Below are positions 27,511 through 27,537 of a stretch of DNA of 27,537 nt, piece after piece. The position numbers were made by a program, and so were the translations under genes. Numbering within the stretch: the stretch's first letter is position 1; each line of letters begins with the position of its first letter. The notes beneath the pieces are model-generated. The model was not told the DNA's origin. It saw only the letters and a program-made list of their open reading frames with translations, and did no database searches. Source of the DNA: an uncultured Oscillospiraceae bacterium (GTDB lineage Bacteria > Bacillota > Clostridia > Oscillospirales > Oscillospiraceae); contig CAKTQP010000025.1 of assembly GCA_934597165.1 (NCBI GenBank), positions 1 to 27,537 on the forward strand, read 5' to 3'.

Positions 27511-27537
27511 CAGGATTTTGTAAATACTTGCAGAATG

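Noticed and set aside
1..27537. tRNA, rRNA, integrase, transposase or phage genes
   Set aside because: None of the expected motifs was seen on either strand; the repeats present are short non-coding palindromes.

Overview
This window looks like chromosomal DNA from an anaerobic, GC-rich Firmicute, most likely a gut clostridium of the Oscillospiraceae/Ruminococcaceae type (an inference from gene content, not from a marker gene). The reasons are C/G-biased codon use next to AT-rich intergenic DNA, many near-consensus sigma-A promoters and AGGAGG-type ribosome binding sites, a MurT/GatD pair, a split two-subunit transketolase, a CarD-type regulator and rubredoxin-based redox chemistry. No rRNA, tRNA, CRISPR array, transposase or phage gene was seen.

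Layout. 1-2430: glyceraldehyde-3-phosphate dehydrogenase (-), a 79-residue unknown protein (-) and a CarD-family regulator (+). 2484-9110: one promoter, four co-directional genes and one terminator. The genes encode a membrane phosphatase/sulfatase-superfamily protein resembling LTA synthase, a YidC insertase fused to a CDP-glycerol glycerophosphotransferase-like domain, a winged-helix/LicC-like/LicA-like three-module protein, and a small exported YIDP-motif membrane protein. This reads as an undescribed cell-envelope polymer or lipid-decoration system. 9135-11093: a decayed [FeFe]-hydrogenase-like protein and a 47-residue membrane peptide, each preceded by a homologous copy of the same promoter plus ~225-nt leader. 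11182-13307: gatD and murT, which amidate lipid II. 13308-16063: nitroreductase, flavodoxin-like reductase and GNAT acetyltransferase, separated by structured repeats.

16064-18132: a 654-residue protein with seven tandem rubredoxin-like modules fused to an NADH:rubredoxin oxidoreductase-like flavoprotein. 18160-19032: two tandem DUF2500 membrane proteins. 19157-22341: an orphan substrate-binding lipoprotein, diaminopropionate ammonia-lyase and a convergent ROK sugar kinase. 22464-24391: the two transketolase subunits. 24413-26170: a 92-residue unknown protein and a CorC/HlyC-type CBS transporter. 26581-27510: a rhomboid-like membrane protein with a C-terminal zinc-ribbon-like tail.

The strongest candidates for new biology are the YidC-glycerophosphotransferase fusion and its operon, the heptarubredoxin-oxidoreductase, the duplicated promoter-leader cassettes, and families of palindromic intergenic repeats whose stems change sequence but keep pairing, one nested inside another. 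Protein family calls come from reading motifs by eye; no database search was run.
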